From positions 1-13,961 of the forward strand of contig WLEX01000011.1 in assembly GCA_009704065.1 (NCBI GenBank): a stretch of 13,961 bases of DNA, given 5' to 3'. Numbering within the stretch: the first letter of the stretch is position 1; the number at the start of each line of letters is the position of its first letter. Under the pieces are notes generated by a model. That model was given only the letters and a program-made list of their open reading frames with translations, searched no databases and was not told where the DNA came from. The position numbers and the translations under genes were made by a program. Below, in pieces: positions 7,340-13,761 of the stretch. This DNA is from Actinomycetota bacterium (GTDB lineage Bacteria; Actinomycetota; Acidimicrobiia; Acidimicrobiales; Ilumatobacteraceae).

Positions 7340-9079
7340 ATGGGCATTGCAGAGGACGACATTCAGAAAGTCCGGTCCACTGTCACCTTGTCCGACATTG
7401 TGTCGCCCTATTGCCAATTACGTCGCACGGGTCGCAGTCAAGTAGGGCTGTGTCCCTTTCATTCAGAACGCACTCCATCATTCAGCGTGAACGATGAGAC
7501 GGGTCGTTACATGTGCTTTGGCTGTGGTGCCAAAGGTGACGTATTCACATTCGTGCAACAAATGGAGCATCTCGACTTCGTTGGTTCGGTGGAGCGCATT
7601 GCCAGCAAAGCAGGCATCGAACTTCACTACACATCAGGTGCAGGTAACGGCGAACGCAAACATCGCAAAGAACTGCAAGCCCTCATGGAGCAGGCCGTCG
7701 ATTGGTACCACAAGCGATTGTTGGAATCGGCCGATGCGCGTGCGGCACGCGAATATCTGCGTGATCGCGGCCTAGCGGGAGACGTTGCTCGATCTTTTCG
7801 CTTAGGTTGGGCGCCTGACGATTGGGATCAATTGGCTAAGGCCTTAAATGCGCCGATTGCCATGATGAGCGAAGTGGGCTTGGCCTTCACCAATAAAGCA
7901 GGACGCGTTCAAGATTCATTCCGTGCACGCGTCATGTTCCCCATCTTCGATGAAAATGGCGCCGCCGTTGCTTTTGGCGGTCGAATTCTTCCTGGTTCTA
8001 CCGATCCTGCAAAGTACAAAAACTCAACCGAAACCCCTGTGTATGTGAAATCACGAACCTTGTATGGGCTCAACTGGGCGAAGGGCAACGTAGTGAAAGA
8101 GGATCGCATCATTGTGTGTGAGGGCTACACCGACGTCATTGGCTTTCACCGCAGTGGGCTTGCAACAGCAGTAGCTACTTGTGGAACTGCGCTCACAGAA
8201 GATCATGTGAAGCTCATGAAACGATATGCACGCAATGTGGTGTTGGCGTTCGATGCCGATGCTGCGGGCCAAGGCGCAACCGACAAGTTCTACGCCTGGG
8301 AAAAGAAATACGACATCTCAGTCTCTGTTGCACAATTTCCAGCAGGAAAAGATCCGGGAGAACTAGCAAGTTCTGATCCTGCAGCACTCGCTGCGGCGAT
8401 CAACGATGCCATGCCATTTTTGGGTTTTCGTTTACAGCGGTTATTCGATGCAAACCCCTTGCGCTCACCCGAGTCGCGTGCGCGACTCGCTGGTAAAGCA
8501 ATGGAGTTGGTGAATGAACACCCCGATTCAAACGTGCGTCGTTTGTATGCGGGGCAAGTAGCCAGTCACACCGGGGTGTCGGCCGGAGAATTGGTCAAGG
8601 TAGCTGATCGCGGCGGTTCGTCGCCTGTGGTGGTTGCCGCCCCTATCCAGCATGCCCCTGAGGGTGCTGGCTTTGTCGCTTTGTCGCTGCTGATTCACGA
8701 ATGGGACACCATTGCCCCTTGGCTAATTGAAGAGCTATTTCCCGACGATGCAAGCCGCGAAGCTTTTAGAGCTTTGGCCGCCGCCGATGGAGATGTTCAT
8801 AGAGCCCTTGAAGGAATTGCCCCAGATGCAGCTGAAGTCATAGAACGTGCCGCCGTGTACGACATTGAGGCCGATCCACTCGTTGAATCTCGCGCCCTCA
8901 TCAGTGCAGCTGTGCGCAGAGAGCTCTCACGGCGCCGAATGGGGGTCGACCCCGACCGTATCCAGCAAGATCGCATTGTGCGCAACGCCCTTGAGGATCT
9001 GGGCAAGCACGACAAGGCTTCGGCGGCAGCCCTGCAGTTATTGCAGTGGCTAGCCCAGGCAGCTGCTGAGGCTGATTAA
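7340..9079 (+). CDS. dnaG: DNA primase DnaG
   Basis: A 579-residue primase that makes RNA primers for Okazaki fragments at the replication fork. The N-terminal CHC2 zinc-binding domain has C-P-F-H (Cys38, His41) and C-F-G-C (Cys59, Cys62) as metal ligands. The RNA polymerase core includes the G-R-I-L-P-G-S-T-D-P-A-K-Y-K-N-S stretch, and the Toprim fold has Glu261 in E-G-Y-T-D-V and Asp305/Asp307 in D-A-D-A-A-G. The C-terminal quarter is less conserved, as expected for the helicase-binding domain. ATG 7340 gives a normal N terminus. It is followed by a primary-type sigma factor after 43 bp, the dnaG-rpoD pairing of the classic macromolecular synthesis operon without rpsU. A probable promoter lies directly before the start. 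Confidence 0.96.
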   Translation: MGIAEDDIQKVRSTVTLSDIVSPYCQLRRTGRSQVGLCPFHSERTPSFSVNDETGRYMCFGCGAKGDVFTFVQQMEHLDFVGSVERIASKAGIELHYTSGAGNGERKHRKELQALMEQAVDWYHKRLLESADARAAREYLRDRGLAGDVARSFRLGWAPDDWDQLAKALNAPIAMMSEVGLAFTNKAGRVQDSFRARVMFPIFDENGAAVAFGGRILPGSTDPAKYKNSTETPVYVKSRTLYGLNWAKGNVVKEDRIIVCEGYTDVIGFHRSGLATAVATCGTALTEDHVKLMKRYARNVVLAFDADAAGQGATDKFYAWEKKYDISVSVAQFPAGKDPGELASSDPAALAAAINDAMPFLGFRLQRLFDANPLRSPESRARLAGKAMELVNEHPDSNVRRLYAGQVASHTGVSAGELVKVADRGGSSPVVVAAPIQHAPEGAGFVALSLLIHEWDTIAPWLIEELFPDDASREAFRALAAADGDVHRALEGIAPDAAEVIERAAVYDIEADPLVESRALISAAVRRELSRRRMGVDPDRIQQDRIVRNALEDLGKHDKASAAALQLLQWLAQAAAEAD

Positions 9080-9111
9080 AAAAAACTGCCCAAGTTTCAA
9101 AACCAGGGAAC

Positions 9112-9117
9112 TAAGTC
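9112..9117 (+). promoter_or_regulatory. Possible -10 hexamer of the sigma factor gene
   Basis: ACTAAGTC ends 5 nt before ATG 9123. It matches the dnaG and terC elements in ACTAAG/A-T but has lost one base of register, so TAAGTC is an imperfect TANNNT. An A8 run (9078-9085) at the dnaG stop lies where an upstream A-rich element could sit. The weak AGGGA at 9105-9109 is 13 nt from the ATG, too far to be a good Shine-Dalgarno. Confidence 0.3.
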
Positions 9118-9122
9118 TGGCC

Positions 9123-10166
9123 ATGGTTCGTCACATGGAATCAGTGTTACAAGAACTTATTTCCATCACAGATCTCGCACCAGACACGTCTGGCACCTTC
9201 GAGCAAACGGCTCCCACCAAGAAGGTGGCTATTGCTAGAACCATCACTGCAGATGTAGGTGATGCGGTGCGAATGTATTTACAAGAAATTGGCCAGGTCG
9301 ATCTTCTTACCGCTGAAGATGAACGCAGGCTGGGGAAAGCCATTCGTGACATGCAGGTCGCTAGAGATCAATCCCTAGGGAAAGTGCTTTCTGCTACCGA
9401 GCGCAGAGAATTGCGCAACATAGTGCGTGAGGGTGAATGTGCATTCGAACACCTCATCACTGCCAATCTCCGCCTCGTTGTATCAATTGCACGTAAGTAT
9501 GACGGCCGAGAGTTGCAGCTTCTTGATCTCATTCAAGAAGGCAACATCGGGCTGATGCGTGCAGCAGAAAAATACGACTGGGAAAAGGGCTTCAAATTCT
9601 CTACCTATGCCACCTGGTGGATTCGTCAATCGATGATGCGGGCAATGGCCGATCAGGGGCGCACAATTCGTGTGCCAAGTCATGTTGTGGAAATGCTTAA
9701 TCGCATCACAAAAGCAGATCGTGAATTAACTGTTGAGTTAAAACGTGAACCGACATTTGCAGAAATTTCTGAAAGAACTTTGATTCCTGCAGAGAAAATC
9801 GAGGAGCTCAAATTGATCTCGTCGGTCACCGTGAGCCTCGACGAACCAGTAGGCAGCGATGAAGATTCAGGAACGTGGGGTGACAAATTTGGTGAGGATA
9901 ACCACGAGCGTCCCGACGATGTCATGCTGCGTAACCATCTCATAGAAGTCATTTCACTTGAGCTCAATGATTTGCCTGTTCGCGATCGGCGTATTTTGGA
10001 AAAACGATTTGGAATAGCAAATGGTGAACCTCTCACCCTGGACGATGTGGCTAAGCAAGAAGGCGTCAGCCGGGAAAGAATTCGCCAAATCGAACAAAAG
10101 ACCCTGGCTCGTTTGCGTCATCCCCAAAAGAGTCATCGGTTGCGCAGCCTTCTCTACGCCGAATAG
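9123..10166 (+). CDS. Primary-type (RpoD/SigA family) sigma-70 factor
   Basis: A 347-residue RNA polymerase sigma factor that directs promoter recognition. Region 1.2 is seen as M-Y-L-Q-E-I-G-Q (51-58), and region 2 as N-L-R-L-V-V-S-I-A-R-K-Y, L-D-L-I-Q-E-G-N-I-G-L-M-R-A and F-S-T-Y-A-T-W-W-I-R-Q (about 159-169), the -10 recognition helix. Region 3 begins at R-T-I-R-V-P-S-H, and region 4 ends with the helix-turn-helix G-V-S-R-E-R-I-R-Q-I-E (about residues 314-324). The segment before region 1.2 is only about 50 residues, so a full region 1.1 is absent. The start is ATG 9123, with ATG 9135 as an alternative. Its place after dnaG and the intact region 2/3/4 signatures favour the housekeeping sigma, but a group 2 paralogue cannot be excluded, so no symbol is given. 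Confidence 0.9.
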   Translation: MVRHMESVLQELISITDLAPDTSGTFEQTAPTKKVAIARTITADVGDAVRMYLQEIGQVDLLTAEDERRLGKAIRDMQVARDQSLGKVLSATERRELRNIVREGECAFEHLITANLRLVVSIARKYDGRELQLLDLIQEGNIGLMRAAEKYDWEKGFKFSTYATWWIRQSMMRAMADQGRTIRVPSHVVEMLNRITKADRELTVELKREPTFAEISERTLIPAEKIEELKLISSVTVSLDEPVGSDEDSGTWGDKFGEDNHERPDDVMLRNHLIEVISLELNDLPVRDRRILEKRFGIANGEPLTLDDVAKQEGVSRERIRQIEQKTLARLRHPQKSHRLRSLLYAE

Positions 10167-10187
10167 CCCTTTGCCCTTTGCCCTTGG
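10167..10187 (+). repeat. Short tandem CCCTTTG repeat
   Basis: CCCTTTG occurs twice and is followed by CCCTTGG directly after the sigma factor stop. GGGCT at 10186-10190 could pair with AGCCC at 10165-10169 across a 16-nt loop, but there is no T-run, so I do not call a terminator. Confidence 0.4.
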
Positions 10188-10213
10188 GCTCAGGTGGCCT
10201 GCGCTGGTATCGT
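10184..10213 (+). promoter_or_regulatory. Probable promoter of the tRNA pair
   Basis: TTGGGC (10184-10189) and TATCGT (10208-10213) are separated by 18 bp, and the -10 is preceded by TGG as in an extended -10. The expected transcription start is about 10220, a few bases before the tRNA-Asn 5' end. This is a motif-based call. Confidence 0.45.
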
Positions 10214-10224
10214 GTGGGTTCCCT

Positions 10225-10300
10225 TCCGGGGTAGCTCAGTTGGCAGAGCAACGGACTGTTAATCCGTTTGTCGTGGGTTCGAGCCCCACCCCCGGAGCCA
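10225..10300 (+). tRNA. tRNA-Asn (GTT)
   Basis: A full cloverleaf can be drawn. The acceptor is TCCGGGG with CCCCGGA (10290-10296), the D stem is GCTC/GAGC with loop AGTTGGCA, and the anticodon stem is ACGGA/TCCGT with loop CTGTTAA (anticodon GTT at 10258-10260). The variable loop has 5 nt, and the T stem GTGGG/CCCAC encloses TTCGAGC. The discriminator is G10297 and the CCA end is genomically encoded (10298-10300). All stems are perfectly paired. Confidence 0.97.
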
Positions 10301-10327
10301 GTTGGACCGTCCCGCGGTTCGACCTTC

Positions 10328-10404
<77 letters not shown>

Positions 10405-10431
10405 CTGTTCTCACTCTCGTCGAGGTGTTGC

Positions 10432-10455
10432 CTCTGCTACTTCGATGTGGCAGAG
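10432..10455. terminator. Possible bidirectional hairpin terminator
   Basis: CTCTGCTAC (10432-10440) pairs with GTGGCAGAG (10447-10455) in a 9-bp stem (one G-T pair) around the 6-nt loop TTCGAT. It lies where the tRNA transcript converges with the minus-strand operon and spans the stop codon of the heme protein gene. There is no T-run on either side, so any termination would be of the U-tract-free type. Confidence 0.35.
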
Positions 10456-10997
10456 CTTGTACGACGAGTCGATGCTTTGCCCGCCACAATTCTTAGTCCG
10501 ATGATGGCTGCTCCGACCATCGCCACCGACATGGTGAAACCGGCATACCAATTTTTGCCCACATCGCTTCCGGACGTCAGTGCATGAAGAATCACCAGAG
10601 GAAACTGTGCGTATGAGGCCATGTGAATGCGATGCCAAGCGGTCTTGCTGATCATTTTCATCATGAGAGAACTGGCTTGCACTGCAACCAAAATGTAGAA
10701 CGCAAGAATGCCGAGGCTTACTTGGAATGGGCGCCATGAACTTGTGAAAGGGACAAGCACCGAAACGAAAGTGAAGTGCACATAGGAATCGGCAATCAAG
10801 GTGAGAATATGAATAACGCTGAAAGAAACGGCAAGACCACCGAGCCATGTGTGTAGATCTCTAATCCAAGCAGGGCGATCATTGGGTTTTAACACACGTG
10901 TTGCAAGCAGTATTCCCCACAACACTGTGAGCAAGATAAGAATCATGGCGATGTTGGCCGATGCGCGAGTGAGATTCCACCACAGATGGTTATTCAT
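10437..10997 (-). CDS. Ferric-reductase-like transmembrane b-type heme protein
   Basis: A 186-residue integral membrane protein with about five hydrophobic segments (roughly 13-34, 50-70, 94-112, 125-142, 150-172). Two spaced histidine pairs, His49/His63 (L-H-T-W then V-I-H) and His125/His138 (W-H-R-I-H then I-L-H-A-L), suit two b hemes stacked across the membrane, as in ferric-reductase-like transmembrane domains and MsrQ/YedZ. There is no FAD or NADPH domain, so it would need a partner. The likely role is electron transfer across the membrane, which is inferred. The ATG at 10997 overlaps the apbE-like stop by 8 nt (ATGAATAA), and a GGAG lies about 11 nt upstream. The frame is open further to 11063, but that lies inside the upstream gene. 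It is the last gene of the operon, and the lysine/arginine/serine tail should be cytoplasmic. Confidence 0.82.
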   Translation of the reverse strand: MNNHLWWNLTRASANIAMILILLTVLWGILLATRVLKPNDRPAWIRDLHTWLGGLAVSFSVIHILTLIADSYVHFTFVSVLVPFTSSWRPFQVSLGILAFYILVAVQASSLMMKMISKTAWHRIHMASYAQFPLVILHALTSGSDVGKNWYAGFTMSVAMVGAAIIGLRIVAGKASTRRTSSATSK

Positions 10998-11904
10998 GAG
11001 AGAAATTGCTCCAATTGGTTGTTGTGAAGACATTGTCTTGAGCGTCGATGAGAAGCCCGGCAAAGCCCTTGCTCTCTAGTATTGCCAATGCAGTAGCTAC
11101 GGGGGTGCTGATTGCATACTTTGTCCATGCATCTGCCCAAGCAGCAGAGCTAGCAACAACCGTTGCGCTAACTGTTTTGTCACAAGGTAGAGGACCCTCT
11201 GAGGTGAATATGTGAGAAGTGATTCCACGATGTCCACGAAGTCGTGCATTTGTGGTGGAAGTAGCAATTCCTCCGTGAGAAACACTGATGGAAGAAACTG
11301 TTCTCTCATGATTGGTCGGGTGAGTGATTTCAGTGACCCATCCCGCGTCAACAGGCGTCAATATGGCCATGTCGCCGCCGATGTTGATGCAAGCGCTCGT
11401 GGCTCCCATTGAGAGTGCATGGGCTACTACAAGATCAGCCGTAAAACCTTTTGCTAAACCACCAGCATCGAGTGTCATATGTTCTGGCAGAGAGACACGA
11501 CCATCAGCAAGGAAGGCAATTGCCGTCAAGTCTGTGAAGGGGTGTGAATCGCTTGCGATGGAACTGACCTTTTTGTCTACCAGAGAGCGAAAATCACCGT
11601 CGTGAATTTGGAGCGGCAACAAAGTGGGATTGAAAGCCCCATTGGTTTGTTCGTGAGCTGCAATCAAATATGAGATCAACTGCACAGTAAGAGGATCCAC
11701 CCATACGGGCTGACCTTTTGCATTATTTAGGCGAGAGATATCGCTACTCGAAATGAATCGACTCCACAGTTGCTCGTAATGATCAATCTGATCAAGACAG
11801 TCCTTCGCTATAGCTGTGGCTGTAGGGCCAGTAATTGTTGCTACGCAATGCACTCCCATGCAGCGACGTGATAACCGCGCAGTCAGGGGAGCAAGTAGGT
11901 TCAT
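10990..11904 (-). CDS. ApbE-family FAD:protein FMN transferase (divergent)
   Basis: A 304-residue protein of the ApbE family, whose members cut FAD and attach FMN through a phosphoester to Ser/Thr of extracytoplasmic redox proteins. Family features are R-F-x-x-x-S-D-I-S-R-L-N (49-60), T-N-G-A-F-N-P-T-L-L-P-L (87-98), L-D-A-G-G-L-A-K-G-F-T-A-D (145-157), I-N-I-G-G-D (174-179) and the metal-site region A-T-V-V-x-x-x-A-A-W-A-D-A (247-259). The usual H-H-x-x-D-P-x-T-G is replaced by S-H-I-F-T-S-E-G-P (230-238), an important departure. No clear signal peptide or lipobox is visible. ATG 11904 lies 3 nt after the stop of the anchored protein gene, and the M-G-V-H (16-19) aligns with the family M-G-T. 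The next gene overlaps its 3' end. The family call is strong; activity is uncertain. Confidence 0.85.
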   Translation of the reverse strand: MNLLAPLTARLSRRCMGVHCVATITGPTATAIAKDCLDQIDHYEQLWSRFISSSDISRLNNAKGQPVWVDPLTVQLISYLIAAHEQTNGAFNPTLLPLQIHDGDFRSLVDKKVSSIASDSHPFTDLTAIAFLADGRVSLPEHMTLDAGGLAKGFTADLVVAHALSMGATSACINIGGDMAILTPVDAGWVTEITHPTNHERTVSSISVSHGGIATSTTNARLRGHRGITSHIFTSEGPLPCDKTVSATVVASSAAWADAWTKYAISTPVATALAILESKGFAGLLIDAQDNVFTTTNWSNFSHE

Positions 11905-11907
11905 CTC

Positions 11908-12315
11908 TTACCGTGAACCATTGCTCTTTTGAACAGTGGGCGCTTGAGTTTGAACAGGTGCTAGCACGGTGCTTGGAGTGGCGGACCCTGCCTGAGGTAC
12001 CGGTACTACAACCACATTCGGTGTAGTTGTGGTGGGCACCGCGTTGTTCGTAACAATTCCAGTGTCGATAGGGGTCTTCAGTCCAGCGCCAACAACATTG
12101 AAGTTGCTAGTAACTGGTTGAACCGCTGACTTTTTCTGTGCAAGGGAATATCCAGTGGTCATGCCAATGAGGGCAGTGGTGGAAAGTCCGAGAGCCAAGA
12201 TGCGGGCACTCATAGCTGGGTGCTTGCGTCGAGAGCTGGTGCGGGTAGTGCGAGCCACGGCGGGTGGGGGAGGAACTGGTGTGTTCATGGAGCGATTAAG
12301 TAGAGGGTCAATCAT
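11908..12315 (-). CDS. Membrane-anchored Pro/Thr-rich protein, function unknown
   Basis: A 135-residue protein that I do not recognise. It has a basic, proline-containing cytoplasmic start (P-V-P-P-P-P at 13-18, then R-R-K-H at 29-32), one hydrophobic segment at about 38-58, and a roughly 75-residue tail rich in Thr, Pro, Val, Ala and Gln with low complexity (for example T-T-T-T-P and V-V-V-V-P-V-P). The tail should lie outside the membrane. There are no cysteines and no catalytic motif. In many actinobacterial ApbE loci, a signal-anchor plus a Ser/Thr/Pro linker precedes an FMN_bind domain; here the protein stops after the linker. The ATG at 12315 is 2 nt after the stop of the upstream gene, and the apbE-like gene follows after 3 nt. 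ATG 12288 is an alternative start. No strong Shine-Dalgarno is seen, so translational coupling is likely. Confidence 0.7.
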   Translation of the reverse strand: MIDPLLNRSMNTPVPPPPAVARTTRTSSRRKHPAMSARILALGLSTTALIGMTTGYSLAQKKSAVQPVTSNFNVVGAGLKTPIDTGIVTNNAVPTTTTPNVVVVPVPQAGSATPSTVLAPVQTQAPTVQKSNGSR

Positions 12316-12317
12316 GA

Positions 12318-12938
12318 TTAATCATCATCCCCATCACGCTCGTGTTCGTGGTCTTCGCGATCGTCACCGTCTTCTTTGTGGTCGTCATCTTTTTCCGAAT
12401 ATGACGCACTTGGCTTTGTCGGATTCGCTGCAGGCGCAGGTGCAACACCAGAACCATTTGGTGGGGTGTTGACCGCAGGCCGAGTATCGGTTGTTGCGCT
12501 GATTTCAACTTTGCCGTTTATGAGACGAGCAACAAATTCGACACGTGAATCACTCGACAAAAAATGGACTTTCACATCACCGTTTGGTTCTGTGCGAGCA
12601 GGTTCTGATGTCCAACCGGCTGCAGGCATCACGTTGGTCACCACGATGGCCCCAGACGTGGTGTCGATGACAACCGATCCTGATGAACCCACTTGATAGG
12701 TGGTGACTGAATTGCTCACTGCGGAAGATGAAATGGGGGTGGGGCCGGATTGTTCGGACACTGCACCTGAGTTGGAAGCCAGAACAATGTTGTCTGCTCC
12801 TTGAGAGTTCGCTGCTCCAACTATTGATGAAGCGACAGGGGAGGATGATCCGAGCACGCTGGTGTTGACCGCAAATGCGGACGCCCCTGCTGCAAGTACC
12901 CCTGCGATCGAGAGGGTGGTGGCAATTCCTACCTTCAT
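12318..12938 (-). CDS. Secreted protein with Asp/Glu/His-rich tail, function unknown
   Basis: A 206-residue exported protein and first gene of the minus-strand operon. Residues 1-23 look like a signal peptide (Lys2, hydrophobic core, A-S-A-F-A just before the likely cleavage). A Ser/Ala-rich stretch follows to about 78, then a compact probably beta-rich domain (about 80-150) with Y-Q-V-G-S-S-G-S-V-V and P-A-A-G-W, then an Ala/Pro linker and a strikingly charged end. The last 25 residues contain 11 Asp, 5 Glu and 3 His, suited to divalent metal binding. The domain includes D-T-T-S-G-A-I (92-98), close to the D-x-x-[ST]-G-A-[ST] flavinylation motif but with Ile at the acceptor position. ATG 12938 is chosen for its strong AAAGGAG (12947-12953) 8 nt upstream and for the signal peptide; the frame is open to 13082. 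Family unknown. Confidence 0.8.
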   Translation of the reverse strand: MKVGIATTLSIAGVLAAGASAFAVNTSVLGSSSPVASSIVGAANSQGADNIVLASNSGAVSEQSGPTPISSSAVSNSVTTYQVGSSGSVVIDTTSGAIVVTNVMPAAGWTSEPARTEPNGDVKVHFLSSDSRVEFVARLINGKVEISATTDTRPAVNTPPNGSGVAPAPAANPTKPSASYSEKDDDHKEDGDDREDHEHERDGDDD

Positions 12939-12946
12939 CTGATTTT

Positions 12947-12953
12947 CTCCTTT
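12947..12953 (-). promoter_or_regulatory. Strong Shine-Dalgarno of the secreted-protein gene
   Basis: On the minus strand, AAAGGAG lies 8 nt before ATG 12938. It decides the start against the longer open frame to 13082. It is the clearest ribosome binding site in the window and contrasts with the leaderless-type starts of the plus-strand housekeeping genes. Confidence 0.8.
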
Positions 12954-13012
12954 GTGGACCGGTGGCCCTTGTTCATCAGAGTACGAGGGGTACATACAGG
13001 GGATGGTGTGGG

Positions 13013-13040
13013 AATATCCAAGATTCATCCAAATCCGCAA
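13013..13040 (-). promoter_or_regulatory. Possible promoter of the minus-strand redox operon
   Basis: On the minus strand, TTGCGG (13040-13035) and GATATT (13018-13013) are separated by 16 bp, giving a leader of about 65 nt. A second -10-like TACTCT is at 12983-12978 without a clear -35. Both lie in the 151-bp divergent region (12939-13089) shared with the response regulator gene, the natural place for its binding. I could not identify convincing direct repeats at OmpR-type spacing. Confidence 0.3.
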
Positions 13041-13077
13041 GTGACCATTGTGTGGGGCGTCATGGCTAAGAATGAGG

Positions 13078-13083
13078 CACAAT
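13078..13083 (+). promoter_or_regulatory. Possible -10 hexamer of the response regulator gene
   Basis: CACAAT ends 6 nt before GTG 13090 and keeps the A2 and T6 of the -10 consensus, but not T1. GGAG (13084-13087) would instead suit a start at GTG 13096 (8-nt spacing), so leaderless and leadered readings compete. Confidence 0.25.
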
Positions 13084-13089
13084 GGAGTT

Positions 13090-13761
13090 GTGAACGTGCT
13101 CCTGGTTGAAGACGATGCTTCTATCGCTCAAACAGTGAGGTTGTCATTATCAAATGCTGGTTTGCAGGTCACCCATGTAGGAACTGGCACAGATGCAATT
13201 CTTGCGGCCCAAACAACATCATTTGACGTCATCTTGATGGATCTTGGACTGCCCGATATGGATGGTCTCGATGCATCAAGAATTATTCGGGAGACCTCAT
13301 CAACACCCATCATCATCGTGAGTGCTCGAGGCGATGAACTCGACCGTGTTCTTGGTCTTGAGCTTGGAGCAGATGATTATGTGGTGAAACCATTTAGTCA
13401 GCGAGAACTTCTTGCACGTATTCGTGCCGTTACTCGGCGCAATGGTGAATCACATAGCGATGCAGAGCCAGTTAGAGACGCTCGGGTCGTCGTCGATGAA
13501 CGGACCCACACAGCAAGACTCGATGGCGACGAGATATCTCTCACTGCTAAAGAGTTCGACTTGCTTGCCTTTTTATGTGCAGAACCTGGCGTGGTGTTTC
13601 GTCGCAACGACATTTTGGAACATGTATGGGATACAAATTGGTACGGCACAACTAAAACGCTTGATGCACACATTGCATCAATTCGTAAGAAGCTAGGAAG
13701 TCCTGATTGGATTCAGGCTGTTCGTGGAGTTGGCTTTAAGTTCGTAGAGGTGACCAAGTGA
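13090..13761 (+). CDS. OmpR/PhoB-family response regulator
   Basis: A 223-residue DNA-binding regulator. The receiver domain (about 1-115) has the acidic pair Asp8/Asp9 in V-E-D-D, phospho-acceptor Asp51 in L-M-D-L-G-L-P-D-M-D-G, Ser78 and Lys100 in V-V-K-P-F. The C-terminal winged helix (about 130-220) has L-T-A-K-E-F-D-L-L, the recognition region T-K-T-L-D-A-H-I-A-S-I-R-K-K-L and the typical end V-R-G-V-G-F-K-F. GTG 13090 gives the standard V-N-V-L-L-V-E-D-D start; GTG 13096 is close behind and better spaced from GGAG, and the frame runs back to TTG 13048. The last codons overlap the sensor kinase start (GTGA). Divergence from the redox operon suggests that it controls that operon, possibly in response to a metal, redox or envelope signal. 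That is inference. Confidence 0.93.
   Translation: MNVLLVEDDASIAQTVRLSLSNAGLQVTHVGTGTDAILAAQTTSFDVILMDLGLPDMDGLDASRIIRETSSTPIIIVSARGDELDRVLGLELGADDYVVKPFSQRELLARIRAVTRRNGESHSDAEPVRDARVVVDERTHTARLDGDEISLTAKEFDLLAFLCAEPGVVFRRNDILEHVWDTNWYGTTKTLDAHIASIRKKLGSPDWIQAVRGVGFKFVEVTK

Noticed and set aside
9059..9090. Terminator after dnaG (GGCAG/CTGCC with an A8 run)
   Set aside because: The arms are 5 bp with a 22-nt loop, and the A-run is inside the loop on the coding strand, so it is not a Rho-independent terminator for dnaG.
10180..10189. GCCCTTGGGC palindrome after the sigma factor gene as a terminator
   Set aside because: The stem is 4 bp with a 2-nt loop and has no T-run. It is better explained as part of the short tandem repeat and the -35 region of the tRNA promoter.
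10998..11063. 22-residue N-terminal extension of the heme membrane protein
   Set aside because: It lies wholly within the 3' end of the apbE-like gene. The ATG at 10997 forms the usual short stop-start overlap and puts the first membrane segment near the N terminus.
12939..13082. 48-residue N-terminal extension of the secreted protein (ATG at 13082)
   Set aside because: The ATG at 12938 has a strong AAAGGAG at 8 nt and gives a proper signal peptide; the extension would bury the signal peptide inside the protein.
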